Virus record (IMG/VR): IMGVR_UViG_3300010883_019551
Span: 1 to 64,000 of that record
Strand: one strand, 5' to 3'
DNA: 64,000 nucleotides
DNA from: a virus
The notes beneath the pieces were generated by a model, which worked only from the letters and a program-made list of their open reading frames with translations, searched no databases and was not told where the DNA came from. The position numbers were made by a program, and so were the translations under genes. Shown piece after piece: positions 9,290 to 18,228 of this stretch (the first letter of the stretch is position 1; every line of letters starts with the position of its first letter).

Positions 9290-9930
9290 TTCTTCTCCTG
9301 AAGCATTTCATCGTACTTCTTTACTTCTTCTATATTATTCGTTCTGTTGCGACTGTGTATTCTGTAGCGATACATGGGCATTGGCAAGTGAAATAGCTTA
9401 AACTTTTTTAGAAATCTGCTAATGAGATCATGACCTTCTCGCATTTTATAGTCTTCATCATAAAAATTAATATCACATAGGGACTCGTAGGTAAACATAA
9501 CAGCACATGCTATGGGGGCTTCCTTACCCGAGCAATTTTCTACTAAAACACCCACCTCATCAACTTTATTATAGTCACATGAAATAGCCTGATAGCTTCT
9601 GTTCATGTCTAAAAATCTGGACATTGTTTCTAAGAAGTATTTAGAAACATAATCGTCGCTGTCAACACGTACAAAATATCTGCCTCTAGCAACCTTGAGA
9701 ATTTTATTGAGAGATGCTGGTAAGCCTGTATTCTTTTCATTGTTCAGTAAACGAATGTTAAGATCACTTCTCATATTATTGCAAACATCTTCGAGGCGAG
9801 TACCCGGTTCGTCATTGATAATAACTACTTCAAATTTATCTTTTGATAGCGTCTGACTAGACAGACTACGCAGGCATCTATACAACCATTCTTTCTGTTT
9901 ATAACAGCATATGCCTACTGTGATCTTCAT
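9286..9930 (-). CDS. Glycosyltransferase, GT2 family (GT-A fold)
   Basis: 214 aa, one GT-A domain. It begins with the usual strand and first Cys/Tyr loop (VGICCYKQKEWLYRCLRSL), then EVVIINDEPGT, and carries a DSDDY metal-binding motif (about residues 98-102). The C-terminal HSRNRTNN may contact the acceptor. No membrane segments, so it works at the cytoplasmic side on a soluble or lipid-linked acceptor. It overlaps the hydroxyacid dehydrogenase gene upstream by 4 bp. Confidence 0.85.
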   Translation of the reverse strand: MKITVGICCYKQKEWLYRCLRSLSSQTLSKDKFEVVIINDEPGTRLEDVCNNMRSDLNIRLLNNEKNTGLPASLNKILKVARGRYFVRVDSDDYVSKYFLETMSRFLDMNRSYQAISCDYNKVDEVGVLVENCSGKEAPIACAVMFTYESLCDINFYDEDYKMREGHDLISRFLKKFKLFHLPMPMYRYRIHSRNRTNNIEEVKKYDEMLQEKK

Positions 9931-10844
9931 ACCGATAAGGATCTCTTTGCTAAATCGAGAGTCGTCAAGAGGGCCTTTGTTTGGCTCTCTTTGGTTGCAC
10001 CTGCTATATGAGGTGTAATTACAACTCTATCTGACCTTTTTGACAATACTAAAATGGGGGACTTCTTAAGTCTGGGTATATTTTGTTCATTTCTTAGAAC
10101 ATCAGCACCATAAAGTATACCCCAGTCTTTGACTAAAGTAACTATATAGTCTTCGTCGACGACTTCGCCTCTAGAGGTGTTTACCACAACAGTCCCCGGC
10201 TTTATATTATCCCAGACTCCCGGTCTGATCATGCTCATTGTTTCACTTGTGAGAGAACAATTAATAGAAATGATATCACAATCCCCTATTTGTCTTAGAC
10301 TCTTGACTGATGTGTATGACATGTTAGTTACATAAGGATCATAGAAGCACACCTTCATTCCGAAAGTCTTTGCGTATTTTGCAACTTTTGTTCCAATTCT
10401 GCCAAGGCCTACTATTCCAATAGTCTTTCCATGGAGTTCGTGAGACCTTAAAAAGAGTTCGTTAGTATTAGATCTCCAACCGGCAGTGGCGTTTACAGCA
10501 TTGGTAAACTTTCTAGTCAAATTCATTATGTGTAGCCAGGTAAACTCTGCTGAAGCATGAATATCTTTTAGTGACTTCTTGTTGTCTAAGAGGCATACAA
10601 CACTAACCCCCTTGGCAATTAATGAGCTAACATCAATGTGGTTTGTACCGGTGGAAGGTGTGCCAACAACGGACAAATTTTTATAATCATCAAAGTAGCT
10701 TGTATCTAAAAACTCACTAGTCCCGGGATTGACAATTACAACTTGTGGATCTTCTGTACACAGGGTCATACCCTTTTCTAGAAGAATTTTGTCTAACTCT
10801 TGGTGCTCAAAAAAATTAACTGGGCATTCTAGCTTGACCCTCAT
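9927..10844 (-). CDS. D-2-hydroxyacid dehydrogenase (phosphoglycerate dehydrogenase-like)
   Basis: 305 aa. NAD(P)-binding motif GIVGLGRIGTKVAKYAKTFG (about 143-162), VNTSRGEVVDED with the catalytic Arg, and PHIAGATKES with the catalytic His near the C-terminus. The family reduces 2-keto acids or oxidises D-2-hydroxyacids. It lies between a GT2 gene and a CMP-sugar synthetase gene, so the substrate is more likely a sugar-derived keto acid than serine biosynthesis intermediates (inference). It overlaps both neighbours by 1-4 bp. Confidence 0.85.
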   Translation of the reverse strand: MRVKLECPVNFFEHQELDKILLEKGMTLCTEDPQVVIVNPGTSEFLDTSYFDDYKNLSVVGTPSTGTNHIDVSSLIAKGVSVVCLLDNKKSLKDIHASAEFTWLHIMNLTRKFTNAVNATAGWRSNTNELFLRSHELHGKTIGIVGLGRIGTKVAKYAKTFGMKVCFYDPYVTNMSYTSVKSLRQIGDCDIISINCSLTSETMSMIRPGVWDNIKPGTVVVNTSRGEVVDEDYIVTLVKDWGILYGADVLRNEQNIPRLKKSPILVLSKRSDRVVITPHIAGATKESQTKALLTTLDLAKRSLSV

Positions 10845-11542
10845 TACTTGACTCCTAACATTATTGCTTTTGCTGTTACTAAATCTATCATGGAGTCGAT
10901 ATTGACAGACACCAGTTCGTCCATGATATAGGGTCTGGACACATCTCCATTTCTAGAAAACTTTTCAACAATACAGTCTCTAGTCATAGCATAAATTGCC
11001 CCGTTTCTAATATAACAGGGCTCAAGATCCTGCCTTCTAGAGCCCTCTCCTTCAGGATGAAGACTACAAAAATCTTGTATTGTATCATCAACTATTTTCT
11101 TCATACGAACTGGATGTTTATCTTGCATTCGGCAGACAGAAATTACACTGTCAGCGCCTGTTGTCACTAATTTTTTATGTGCTTCCTTGATATGAAAAGC
11201 ACCTCTAAGCGGTGCTACACATGGAAGCTCTACAACGTAATCATATTTTTTTTCGAACAATCTTTCGCATTCCACAACAGCATGTTTTAGCGCGTCTCTA
11301 GACCATACATGATCTAGGGAGAGCTCCGGGGGTCGAGAGAACGGTACTAATGCTCCGCATTCCACAGCGACTTCAGCAATTTCTGGAGAGTCTGTGCTCA
11401 CAACAACTTCATCAAAAACGTTGCTGTCAAGTGCTGCTTTTATCGTGTAATAGATTAAGGGCATTCCATGCAGATCAATGATATTCTTTTTTGGAATTCC
11501 TTTAGACCCACCTCGGGCCAGAATTATTGCCAAAGATTTCAT
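10844..11542 (-). CDS. neuA: CMP-nonulosonate (sialic/legionaminic-type) cytidylyltransferase
   Basis: 232 aa. It shows the nucleotide-binding signature [14 protein letters not shown] (about 8-21) that defines NeuA/PseF/LegF enzymes, then [13 protein letters not shown] and the LPCVAPLR motif. It would couple CTP to a nine-carbon sugar acid to give the CMP-sugar donor. It is followed, with TTG/ATG-type overlap, by the hydroxyacid dehydrogenase and preceded by a NeuB-like synthase whose last bases overlap its start, the classical neuB-neuA pairing. Which sugar (Neu5Ac, legionaminate or pseudaminate) cannot be told. Confidence 0.85.
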   Translation of the reverse strand: MKSLAIILARGGSKGIPKKNIIDLHGMPLIYYTIKAALDSNVFDEVVVSTDSPEIAEVAVECGALVPFSRPPELSLDHVWSRDALKHAVVECERLFEKKYDYVVELPCVAPLRGAFHIKEAHKKLVTTGADSVISVCRMQDKHPVRMKKIVDDTIQDFCSLHPEGEGSRRQDLEPCYIRNGAIYAMTRDCIVEKFSRNGDVSRPYIMDELVSVNIDSMIDLVTAKAIMLGVK

Positions 11543-12249
11543 ATAAACACTCCTGAATTTCTATAGACATGGTGCAACTGATTCCCCATATCTCTGAGCT
11601 GGATTAATTCGTCTAAGTCCATGGACCCTATATGATCGTTGCCGACCATGCTTTTATCAAGCGTAAAGTGCTTTTCAACATAGAGCGCGCCCCGGGACAC
11701 ATGATGAAGACAATTTGCTATTCCATAAGAATGATCACTTACACCGACAACTGGATACTCATACGATCGATGCTTGGCGCTCTTTTGATCGAGAATACTA
11801 GTTGGATATTTTGATACACAATTAAAGTATAATACATTTGGGCTTTCAAACGGAAGATCCGACGCATTCCAAAAGCCTAAAGAAGTAAAAGTAGGCAGTC
11901 CTGTTTTGATAATATCTTTGCAAAGATCTTGTTCTTTGACCACAGTTCTACTTGCAATCTTAAAAAAGCCTACCCCAAGATCAAGACACCACTCAAGTTT
12001 TTCCTCATCAAAAACAGATGCAAAAAACTCAATATCGTAAGCATTGCAAATGGTCTGTATGTCATACACTTGTTCATAAGTGAATTCATTTCTAGCCCGG
12101 GATGTATCGCCGAAGACCCTTACAGAATCATATAACTGAAACTTTGCAAAGTCCGCGCCACCTAAAGAAGCTTGGCGTATTAGCTCTTCTACCAGACGAA
12201 AATCACCATTATGATTGATTCCTATCTCTGCTATGATCTTAATTGACAT
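11539..12249 (-). CDS. neuB: Nonulosonate synthase, NeuB-like, lacking the SAF domain
   Basis: 236 aa. TIM-barrel synthase that condenses phosphoenolpyruvate with an N-acetylated hexosamine. Visible family motifs: [11 protein letters not shown] (5-15), [29 protein letters not shown] and [10 protein letters not shown] (about 200-209). Normal NeuB/LegI/PseI enzymes are about 340-350 aa and end with an antifreeze-like SAF domain that helps bind the sugar. That domain is absent here. The next gene is the CMP transferase with a 4-bp overlap. The protein might be a single-domain enzyme or use another protein as a lid. Confidence 0.85.
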   Translation of the reverse strand: MSIKIIAEIGINHNGDFRLVEELIRQASLGGADFAKFQLYDSVRVFGDTSRARNEFTYEQVYDIQTICNAYDIEFFASVFDEEKLEWCLDLGVGFFKIASRTVVKEQDLCKDIIKTGLPTFTSLGFWNASDLPFESPNVLYFNCVSKYPTSILDQKSAKHRSYEYPVVGVSDHSYGIANCLHHVSRGALYVEKHFTLDKSMVGNDHIGSMDLDELIQLRDMGNQLHHVYRNSGVFI

Positions 12250-12290
12250 ATATTCTTACCTTCTTGATTATAAACTGCAGTTGCATCGTT

Positions 12291-13562
12291 TTATTTAGAA
12301 ATTCTCATTATTATGCCTTGATGTTCTAGCACAGACGAAGCTGAGACTACTTCTTCCATTCTTATGCCGCTGCGGTTAGCAATATCTAACAGATCGTTGT
12401 GGCCATCGCTGTAACTTAGCACCCACTTAATTGCTGTTTGAGAAACTTGATTTACTCTTTGACCCCCAGTCTTTCGATAAAGACCTCGCTTCCCCAGCTG
12501 GGGCTCACATTTAGAGTATGTGTTAATATAAGTGTTGTTTTTTTCCAAGGTATCAACAAACGACAAACAAACACTAGTCATTTCCCTTAGCGAATCTTCA
12601 CTAATTACGTCAAAGTTGTCTGCAGATGTGTGATATTCTTCGAACTCCCCGGGAGGTGTTCTCATTAGAGTTACTACGGGCAAGTTAATACCTGGAGAAC
12701 AATACTGTCTTTCATCAGAGCCTATAGGAGAAAAGTCGTTTTCTTTGTACAACAAACCCATGTCATCAAGAACTATTTTCATTGCCTTGTCCGAAATAGA
12801 AGTCTTCTGGCGGCTCTTCTTGAATGTTATCGGAGCCCTATTACCGGTACACGTAAGATTAACTCCCGCTATAATTTTAGACAAGCTTTTTTCATTTTTC
12901 GAAAGCCATGTAATTGCGCCGATGGTCTCTGGGAGGAACAAAAGTCTATACGTGTGTCTGTGATTTTTATTGGCTAGCTCTTGCGCTAGCTTTATCATAA
13001 CAGAAACACTGCTTAGATTGTCGTTGCACATTGATGGATGACACACGTACGTAGAGAATATAATTTCCTTCCCGGAGGTGCCTGGAAAGACTGCCTCTGC
13101 GTATGTTAAGCTTCCATTTTTATGAGATGCATCAATATACGCACGATACTTTCCTTCTGGTAAGCTGTCTAGGGTATTCTGTGATAGGCAGAACGCCCAC
13201 GACCGGTCATAATACATTGTTCTATAGGGTATCCAGCTTGGATGATCTGGGAGGGTGTGGATATGCTCTTTGAGCAAACCTAAAGTCAGACTTGTATTAA
13301 TGCGCTTGCTATAACTCATTACATGCAGATTGTTTTCCTTAAATTGCGCTATCTTTGACCCATCTGGACAGACTATGTAGGCATCGTGAATAGCCCATTC
13401 TTCCGGTACTTCCCAGTCAAAAACTTTAGTGCCAGTTTCCACCTCATAAGTCTCTAGCGGAATGTACTTAGAAATTATTTCAAATGTCTTTCTTACACCA
13501 GTACCTGTAATAGATCTACAAATAGGGTATAGCTCTTCTATGAGCTCTAGATGACTAATCAT
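12291..13562 (-). CDS. DUF4910-type aminopeptidase-like zinc protein with C-terminal winged helix
   Basis: 423 aa from the ATG at 13560-13562, which overlaps the TGA of the FkbM gene; a GTG four codons upstream is less likely. The N-terminal part matches the DUF4910/DUF2172 aminopeptidase-like family often found in bacterial polysaccharide clusters: LYPICRSITGTGVRKT near the start, then STYVCHPSMCNDNLSS (candidate zinc His and Asp), FLPETIGAI, and GSDERQYCSPGI with a later EEYHTSADN (His). The last 70 residues look like a winged helix. The family is related to M28 peptidases but its substrate is unsettled; amide cleavage on a modified sugar is a guess. Confidence 0.7.
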   Translation of the reverse strand: MISHLELIEELYPICRSITGTGVRKTFEIISKYIPLETYEVETGTKVFDWEVPEEWAIHDAYIVCPDGSKIAQFKENNLHVMSYSKRINTSLTLGLLKEHIHTLPDHPSWIPYRTMYYDRSWAFCLSQNTLDSLPEGKYRAYIDASHKNGSLTYAEAVFPGTSGKEIIFSTYVCHPSMCNDNLSSVSVMIKLAQELANKNHRHTYRLLFLPETIGAITWLSKNEKSLSKIIAGVNLTCTGNRAPITFKKSRQKTSISDKAMKIVLDDMGLLYKENDFSPIGSDERQYCSPGINLPVVTLMRTPPGEFEEYHTSADNFDVISEDSLREMTSVCLSFVDTLEKNNTYINTYSKCEPQLGKRGLYRKTGGQRVNQVSQTAIKWVLSYSDGHNDLLDIANRSGIRMEEVVSASSVLEHQGIIMRISK

Positions 13563-14380
13563 GGGCGGCCCCACACTTCAGTTGCAGTCATCATTGTTTT
13601 GTTTCGTACTTCCCCAGAGCTAATGGTGGGAACTGATACACTGTTCTTTAATTCCACTAGACCCGCACTACTTAATGTAGACAGCGCATTTTTATACGAT
13701 CCCTCATTACACCCATCAATATCAAATCTTTGGTGGAACTCTATGATGACTAAGTCTAGACCGTTTAAGAATGATTTATTCTCTTCTAGAAATTGAAATT
13801 CTCCACCCTCGATGTCAATAATGAGAACATTAAATTTCTTCTGGTGCTTTTCTTCTAATTGCTCAACAGTAACCACGGGTAAGTGCACAAAATCAAAGTC
13901 GAATTGATTAATAGAATAGTCTTCTTTTTTTACCTCTGAATCAACCTTAGCGCAGAGGGTAGCCATTTCGTAAGCATTATGACCGAGCCCATCATTATGA
14001 ATCATTGTTGAGCCGGATTGGGGAGCTCCGGACGCTGGATAGTATTTACCGCTATGTTCTCTGAACACTAGACAATTTTCGATGGCATAAGCTGATGCGT
14101 TCTTTTCTTTATTGACACCCAATACCTTAGCTGTCACAGGATTTGCTTCTACAGCAACATGATTACTCTTGTTACTCAGCATACTATTTGCAACTGCACT
14201 TACAACTCCAATACATGCACCTAATTCTAGAATAACATCATCGGGTTTAAGATATCTTTTACACAGCTCAACCTCAGAAGATTCCCATACTCCGTACTCC
14301 AGGGCCTCTAGTGCCCTGTCAGACATCGGCATATTACATGTAGTAAATTCAAATTTACCTACTTTGAAAAACTTGTACAT
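13559..14380 (-). CDS. FkbM-family methyltransferase
   Basis: 273 aa. SAM-binding motif DVILELGACIGVVSAVA (about 52-68), VAVEANPVTAKVL as motif II, and the FkbM signature VLIIDIEGGEFQFLE (about 188-202). FkbM enzymes O-methylate sugars or small molecules. It lies next to the 2OG dioxygenase and the DUF4910 gene, so a late tailoring step on the glycan is plausible. It starts 2 bp after the dioxygenase stop. Confidence 0.85.
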   Translation of the reverse strand: MYKFFKVGKFEFTTCNMPMSDRALEALEYGVWESSEVELCKRYLKPDDVILELGACIGVVSAVANSMLSNKSNHVAVEANPVTAKVLGVNKEKNASAYAIENCLVFREHSGKYYPASGAPQSGSTMIHNDGLGHNAYEMATLCAKVDSEVKKEDYSINQFDFDFVHLPVVTVEQLEEKHQKKFNVLIIDIEGGEFQFLEENKSFLNGLDLVIIEFHQRFDIDGCNEGSYKNALSTLSSAGLVELKNSVSVPTISSGEVRNKTMMTATEVWGRP

Positions 14381-14382
14381 AA

Positions 14383-15138
14383 CTACTTCCTGTGTCTTAT
14401 TCTCGACATTCGCTTTCTTTCTCTAGCATCAAATAGATGAATGTGCTCGTTTGGCAAAAGTTGCAAACATATTGCATCTCTGTAACCCTTTTTACAATAG
14501 TTTCCCTTGTGTACGATGTTATTGTTAAAAGCAATTGTTGAGCCGGCCGGGCCTGTGAGTTTCTTTTCTCTACCCACAGTTCCCATGGGCATTAGTTTTC
14601 CGTCGGATTCTTTGAAACGTGGACCGCGTAATCCTGAGGGCTTTTTGCTAGTTGGGCATGCATTTAATTTGTGTGGTACAAACTCAACAGGATCCCACAC
14701 ACCAAAGGGCCCCTGACTTGGTCCTACATCATTTAGATAAATAAAGAGTCTGAAGTCTGCATCATGTGTGTTATCAGTGTGCCACGTTTCAGACAGCCAC
14801 ATTGTTTTATTTTTCATCTCATATGCCACATCCTCATACCCACAGCCTCTATCAGTCGCCTTAATAGTGGGGTAAAGACGATAAACTTGAGCATTTGTGA
14901 TTACACACTGATACTCTTTTGCTATTTTTTCGAAGTCAGCCCAACAAAACTGAAGATCATGGAGTTCTCTTCGTAGCTTTTGTCCTTCCCATGTGTAAGA
15001 ATCAAAATCAGTTTGATTCTCTCCTCTAGTAAACATGCTAGCAACCTGTGCTGCGTATTTTTCTGCAAACCAGGCGTATCTTGTGTCTATAAAAATCTTT
15101 GCCCTGTTAACACCTATGGGAAGTGGGGGTCTTTTCAT
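14383..15138 (-). CDS. Fe(II)/2-oxoglutarate dioxygenase, phytanoyl-CoA hydroxylase-like
   Basis: 251 aa. The iron triad is visible: H-x-D in WLSETWHTDNTH, and the distal His in NNIVHKGNY with Arg shortly after (GYRDAIC) for 2-oxoglutarate. The fold around it (RLFIYLNDVGPSQGPFGVW) is that of PhyH-like hydroxylases. Such enzymes hydroxylate sugars, lipids or amino acids. In this setting hydroxylation of a sugar or its acyl group is likely (inference). The start overlaps the end of the SIS-HAD gene by 4 bp. Confidence 0.8.
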   Translation of the reverse strand: MKRPPLPIGVNRAKIFIDTRYAWFAEKYAAQVASMFTRGENQTDFDSYTWEGQKLRRELHDLQFCWADFEKIAKEYQCVITNAQVYRLYPTIKATDRGCGYEDVAYEMKNKTMWLSETWHTDNTHDADFRLFIYLNDVGPSQGPFGVWDPVEFVPHKLNACPTSKKPSGLRGPRFKESDGKLMPMGTVGREKKLTGPAGSTIAFNNNIVHKGNYCKKGYRDAICLQLLPNEHIHLFDARERKRMSRIRHRK

Positions 15139-16130
15139 TCAGCGGGTTCCTTCTCAATAATACCTTGAGCTTCCATAGACTCAAATGCATCCACCCAGCC
15201 TGCAAATCTTATACCCTTATCATCAATATACACGCGAGCTCTTGGTTTTTCGCTAGTCACCTTGCCTACAAACTTAGCCATGTCATATTTTTCTAACCAT
15301 TCCCAGACTAATTGTGTGCCTGTTTTGCCATTGACCAAACCTCTATCAGGTTTTGACTTGCATGTATTGATGATGACTGTATAATTGTCTGAAAGTCTTT
15401 TGAGTGCTTCGTAAGCTCCCTCAATTGGCACATCATATATCGTTCCATCATAATACCCTTTAGAGCATTTATGAATAACACCGTCAAAATCGACGCTGAT
15501 GTTGACTTTCTCATCCGGATAGCTATGCTTTCTAATTTTCCCACCCTTCCAGTTGATCTTTTCTAGATCTTCTGGGGAATTCTGTCCTATCGCAGGACAC
15601 TCTTTTCCGGAGCCATGGGTTAATTCATATGTAAGTAATAAAGTTAAAACCTCAGCTGTGTGGTAGTATTCTGCTCCCAGTATAACTTTCGACAAACCGC
15701 TAATCTCAACTGGAATATCCAGTGAGGTTATCATGGCAATTTGCATTCCATGATCGTTCGCCCATTGCAGTGCCTTAAGCACATCACTGGAATTTCCTGA
15801 TGAAGATACTCCTAAGACTAAAGACTTTTTCATTTGTGACTTTGTTCTTGTGCCTGTCCTACAAAACAACCACTGTACCATCCACTGATCAAAGCTGGAG
15901 TCATTGATCAAAGACGTCGCAACAACAGCGCTTCCGGGGCACATTGCATTTTTAGTTCCATTAGAAAGGCGTGTAATATCAACAGCAGCATGGTCAGCAA
16001 CAGCTAAATTGCCACCATGTCCTAACACATAAATGTCATTGCAATTATTAAACTTTTCTTGTAGATCTTTCCAGTCTGGAGTGTTGACAACTCTTACAAA
16101 CTTTTCATCAATATTTTCGAAATTAAGCAT
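15135..16130 (-). CDS. Fusion of GmhA-like sugar-phosphate isomerase (SIS) and HAD phosphatase
   Basis: 331 aa from ATG 16130, preceded by GAGG; a TTG just upstream is less likely. Residues about 20-185 form a SIS domain like sedoheptulose-7-phosphate isomerase GmhA: YVLGHGGNLAVADHAAVDI, then LGVSSSGNSSDVLKALQWA. Residues about 215-330 are a HAD domain: ISVDFDGVIH with the DxD nucleophile pair, IINTCKS, and VYIDDKG. The fusion could supply isomerase and phosphatase steps of heptose synthesis, or arabinose-5-phosphate isomerase plus Kdo-8-phosphate phosphatase for the KdsA pathway. I do not recognise this domain pairing as a standard bacterial enzyme. Confidence 0.75.
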   Translation of the reverse strand: MLNFENIDEKFVRVVNTPDWKDLQEKFNNCNDIYVLGHGGNLAVADHAAVDITRLSNGTKNAMCPGSAVVATSLINDSSFDQWMVQWLFCRTGTRTKSQMKKSLVLGVSSSGNSSDVLKALQWANDHGMQIAMITSLDIPVEISGLSKVILGAEYYHTAEVLTLLLTYELTHGSGKECPAIGQNSPEDLEKINWKGGKIRKHSYPDEKVNISVDFDGVIHKCSKGYYDGTIYDVPIEGAYEALKRLSDNYTVIINTCKSKPDRGLVNGKTGTQLVWEWLEKYDMAKFVGKVTSEKPRARVYIDDKGIRFAGWVDAFESMEAQGIIEKEPAE

Positions 16131-16815
16131 TGTCAATTGCCTCTGTGTGTGATTCTATCATTAGCGTTGTGTCCATTCCCAATGCCAGAACTCCGTACCC
16201 ATCATATTTCGGTATCTCTCTAGCGATATCGGAAGGAATGTGTATACCCATTTTATGTTTCCCAACAGATGATACAACTTTGTCTAGATACTTGTGATAT
16301 AAATCATGATCAAACTGACCTGGGATTCCCAAGCTTGATGTTAGGTCATAAGGGCCTACGAGATAATAGTCAAAATTTCGGCTAGCAATTTGTCCTATAT
16401 TGTCGACTCCTTTCTTAGACTCAATCTGTGCTATCAATAGGGGCTTTTTTGTATCTAAAGGTTCTTGACCCCACTTATTTTGTCGAACTAGTCCCATGCC
16501 TCTTCGGCCGGTGCTTTTTTGGCTTGGGTATAAACACATGCTAGTAATTTTTTCTGCCTGAGCATGTGTCTCAACAGTAGAGAAAATAAGGCCATCAGCG
16601 CCTGAGTCTAGACAGATTCTTACCATAGTCACTGTTTCTTCCGCTAATCGAACAAAACATTTCTTTCCAGAAAGCGTCACAACTTGAATACACGATGTCA
16701 ATGTTTCATTATTAAATGACCCATGTTCTGTGTCTATTACTACTCCGTCACAATCTAAATTTGCAAGAATTTCACTTACAATAGGCGATGGTATCTGCTG
16801 CCATGTCAGTATCAT
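16123..16815 (-). CDS. HpcH/HpaI-family class II aldolase
   Basis: 230 aa. Motifs of the metal-dependent pyruvate aldolases: DGVVIDTEHGSFNNE (about 24-38), SGADGLIFSTVETHAQAEK, the RRGMG loop, LIAQIESKKGVDN (catalytic/metal Glu) and YYLVGPYDLTSSLG. The family joins or splits pyruvate and an aldehyde to give keto-deoxy sugar acids. In a cluster with KdsA- and NeuB-like enzymes it may make or break a related keto-sugar acid. It overlaps the SIS-HAD start and the DUF115 stop by a few bases. Confidence 0.85.
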   Translation of the reverse strand: MILTWQQIPSPIVSEILANLDCDGVVIDTEHGSFNNETLTSCIQVVTLSGKKCFVRLAEETVTMVRICLDSGADGLIFSTVETHAQAEKITSMCLYPSQKSTGRRGMGLVRQNKWGQEPLDTKKPLLIAQIESKKGVDNIGQIASRNFDYYLVGPYDLTSSLGIPGQFDHDLYHKYLDKVVSSVGKHKMGIHIPSDIAREIPKYDGYGVLALGMDTTLMIESHTEAIDNA

Positions 16816-17528
16816 ACAAATAACTCCTCTAGTTTTTTTCTAGGGTACACATGTAAAGCTCCTCCCACAGAGGCATTAAAAATTTTTACGCCCACATTTT
16901 CTGTCATTCTTTTCGCAAGCATATGAGCCTCATGCGAATGTATATCACCGAGTGGGTCATATTTTATAGGATTATACTTGGGGTCAAAATTTGAAGTAGT
17001 AGGCCCAAATCCTAAATCACAACCCAAAAGATATATTTCTTTGAATCCCATATAAGCTGCCAATTGTATACAAGTTAATAGAATCGTGCCCCACTTAGTT
17101 GCTGTCTCCATTGGATTATTTGACCAGTATTCATCAGGGTACGGATAACCTGCTCTTCCACCGGTGGATTTAATCATGTATACGTGATCTAATTTTTTGC
17201 AATCATTGAAAAAGCTTTTTGTTGTGCTATTGATGTCTACAGAATCGCTGTTAAAAAAGCATGGAATTTCTAGCTCGACGTTTTTATTTGCAGACAACAA
17301 CCAGTCATATCGGTAGATATCTGAGCTTACCATAACATAAAAACTGGGGTGCCAATTTCTTTTTTCGTATAGTAGGGATAATTTATTGCACCCAAATGTA
17401 TACTCATCTCGCAGAAGATCTAGATTTGTCTTGTTAAGACTTGGACCATTTCCCAGGATAAAACATCGTTCGCCTTTATGAATCCCTTTATATTCTTTTT
17501 TGTTTTTAACAATCTTCGCTTTTTTCAT
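16812..17528 (-). CDS. DUF115/GT42-like transferase (sialyltransferase-like fold)
   Basis: 238 aa from the ATG at 17526-17528, which has GAGG at a good distance; the frame stays open for 12 codons upstream. The signature is CFILGNGPSLNK (about 22-33), then FGCNKLSLL and GFKEIYLLGCDLGFGP (about 157-172). This pattern is shared by DUF115 (MptE-like) proteins, which in flagellin and glycan clusters move nonulosonic acids, and more distantly by GT42 sialyltransferases. Because it lies next to a cytidylyltransferase, transfer of a CMP-sugar is the best inference. It overlaps the cytidylyltransferase end by about 20 bp. Confidence 0.65.
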   Translation of the reverse strand: MKKAKIVKNKKEYKGIHKGERCFILGNGPSLNKTNLDLLRDEYTFGCNKLSLLYEKRNWHPSFYVMVSSDIYRYDWLLSANKNVELEIPCFFNSDSVDINSTTKSFFNDCKKLDHVYMIKSTGGRAGYPYPDEYWSNNPMETATKWGTILLTCIQLAAYMGFKEIYLLGCDLGFGPTTSNFDPKYNPIKYDPLGDIHSHEAHMLAKRMTENVGVKIFNASVGGALHVYPRKKLEELFV

Positions 17529-18228
17529 TCGTGCCCTCGATCGTCTTCCAGTACAAAATTTCACCTAAAGTGAATTGCCATTCATAGTCAATATCAAATG
17601 ATTCAAGCTCAGGAACAATATAGAGCGCAGGATCAGAATTCTTAAAAGATCCCATCCAAATATTGTCTTTGATTATATCTAGTCGACTTCCGTACATCGT
17701 ATGGGCAGCTTCATATGTCGGTGCGACTGCCTTTGTGTTCATTATAGTCTGGCCTTCTGGCCAGGGTGTTACCATACTACCCTTGTCATTCCAAAAATAG
17801 TTTCTTTTGTCAATAACAGCCATAAGACCGCGCTCTTCTTGATCTAGATAAGCTTGAAAAAATCCATCAATTGACGCTGTTTTAAGCAGAGGATTGCATG
17901 CACTTACTAATACAACATACTTGAACTTGTCCGGCAACTTATTGTGCCACTCGTATATTGTCTGGAGGCTGTTATCATTTGTAGCAGACTCCTCAGATCT
18001 TTCAAATATATTCACGCCGTGCTTGACAGCAACTTCCTTGAGCTCGTTTTCGTATACAGAAACAAAGAAATTTTCTTTTGGTATCACACTGGACGCCAAT
18101 ATTTTTTTAATGCCAATCTCAAATAAAGATGAACCGCAAAACTCTCGAAGCATTTTTCGAGGAACGCGCTCAGAACATAGACGCGCCTGGATTATTACTG
18201 CAACTTCATCTACTGATTTCACTCCCAA
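17506..18228 (-). CDS. Cytidylyltransferase, SpsF/NeuA-like
   Basis: 240 aa. Begins AVIIQARLCSERVPRKML, the SpsF-type nucleotide signature (usual form QARxxSxRLPxKxL), followed by FFVSVYENELKEVA and LVSACNPLLK. It should transfer CMP to a sugar acid. This is one of three divergent cytidylyltransferases in the cluster (others at 10844 and 19047), so at least two or three different CMP-sugars may be made. It begins just inside the end of the KdsA-like gene. Confidence 0.8.
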   Translation of the reverse strand: MGVKSVDEVAVIIQARLCSERVPRKMLREFCGSSLFEIGIKKILASSVIPKENFFVSVYENELKEVAVKHGVNIFERSEESATNDNSLQTIYEWHNKLPDKFKYVVLVSACNPLLKTASIDGFFQAYLDQEERGLMAVIDKRNYFWNDKGSMVTPWPEGQTIMNTKAVAPTYEAAHTMYGSRLDIIKDNIWMGSFKNSDPALYIVPELESFDIDYEWQFTLGEILYWKTIEGTNEKSEDC

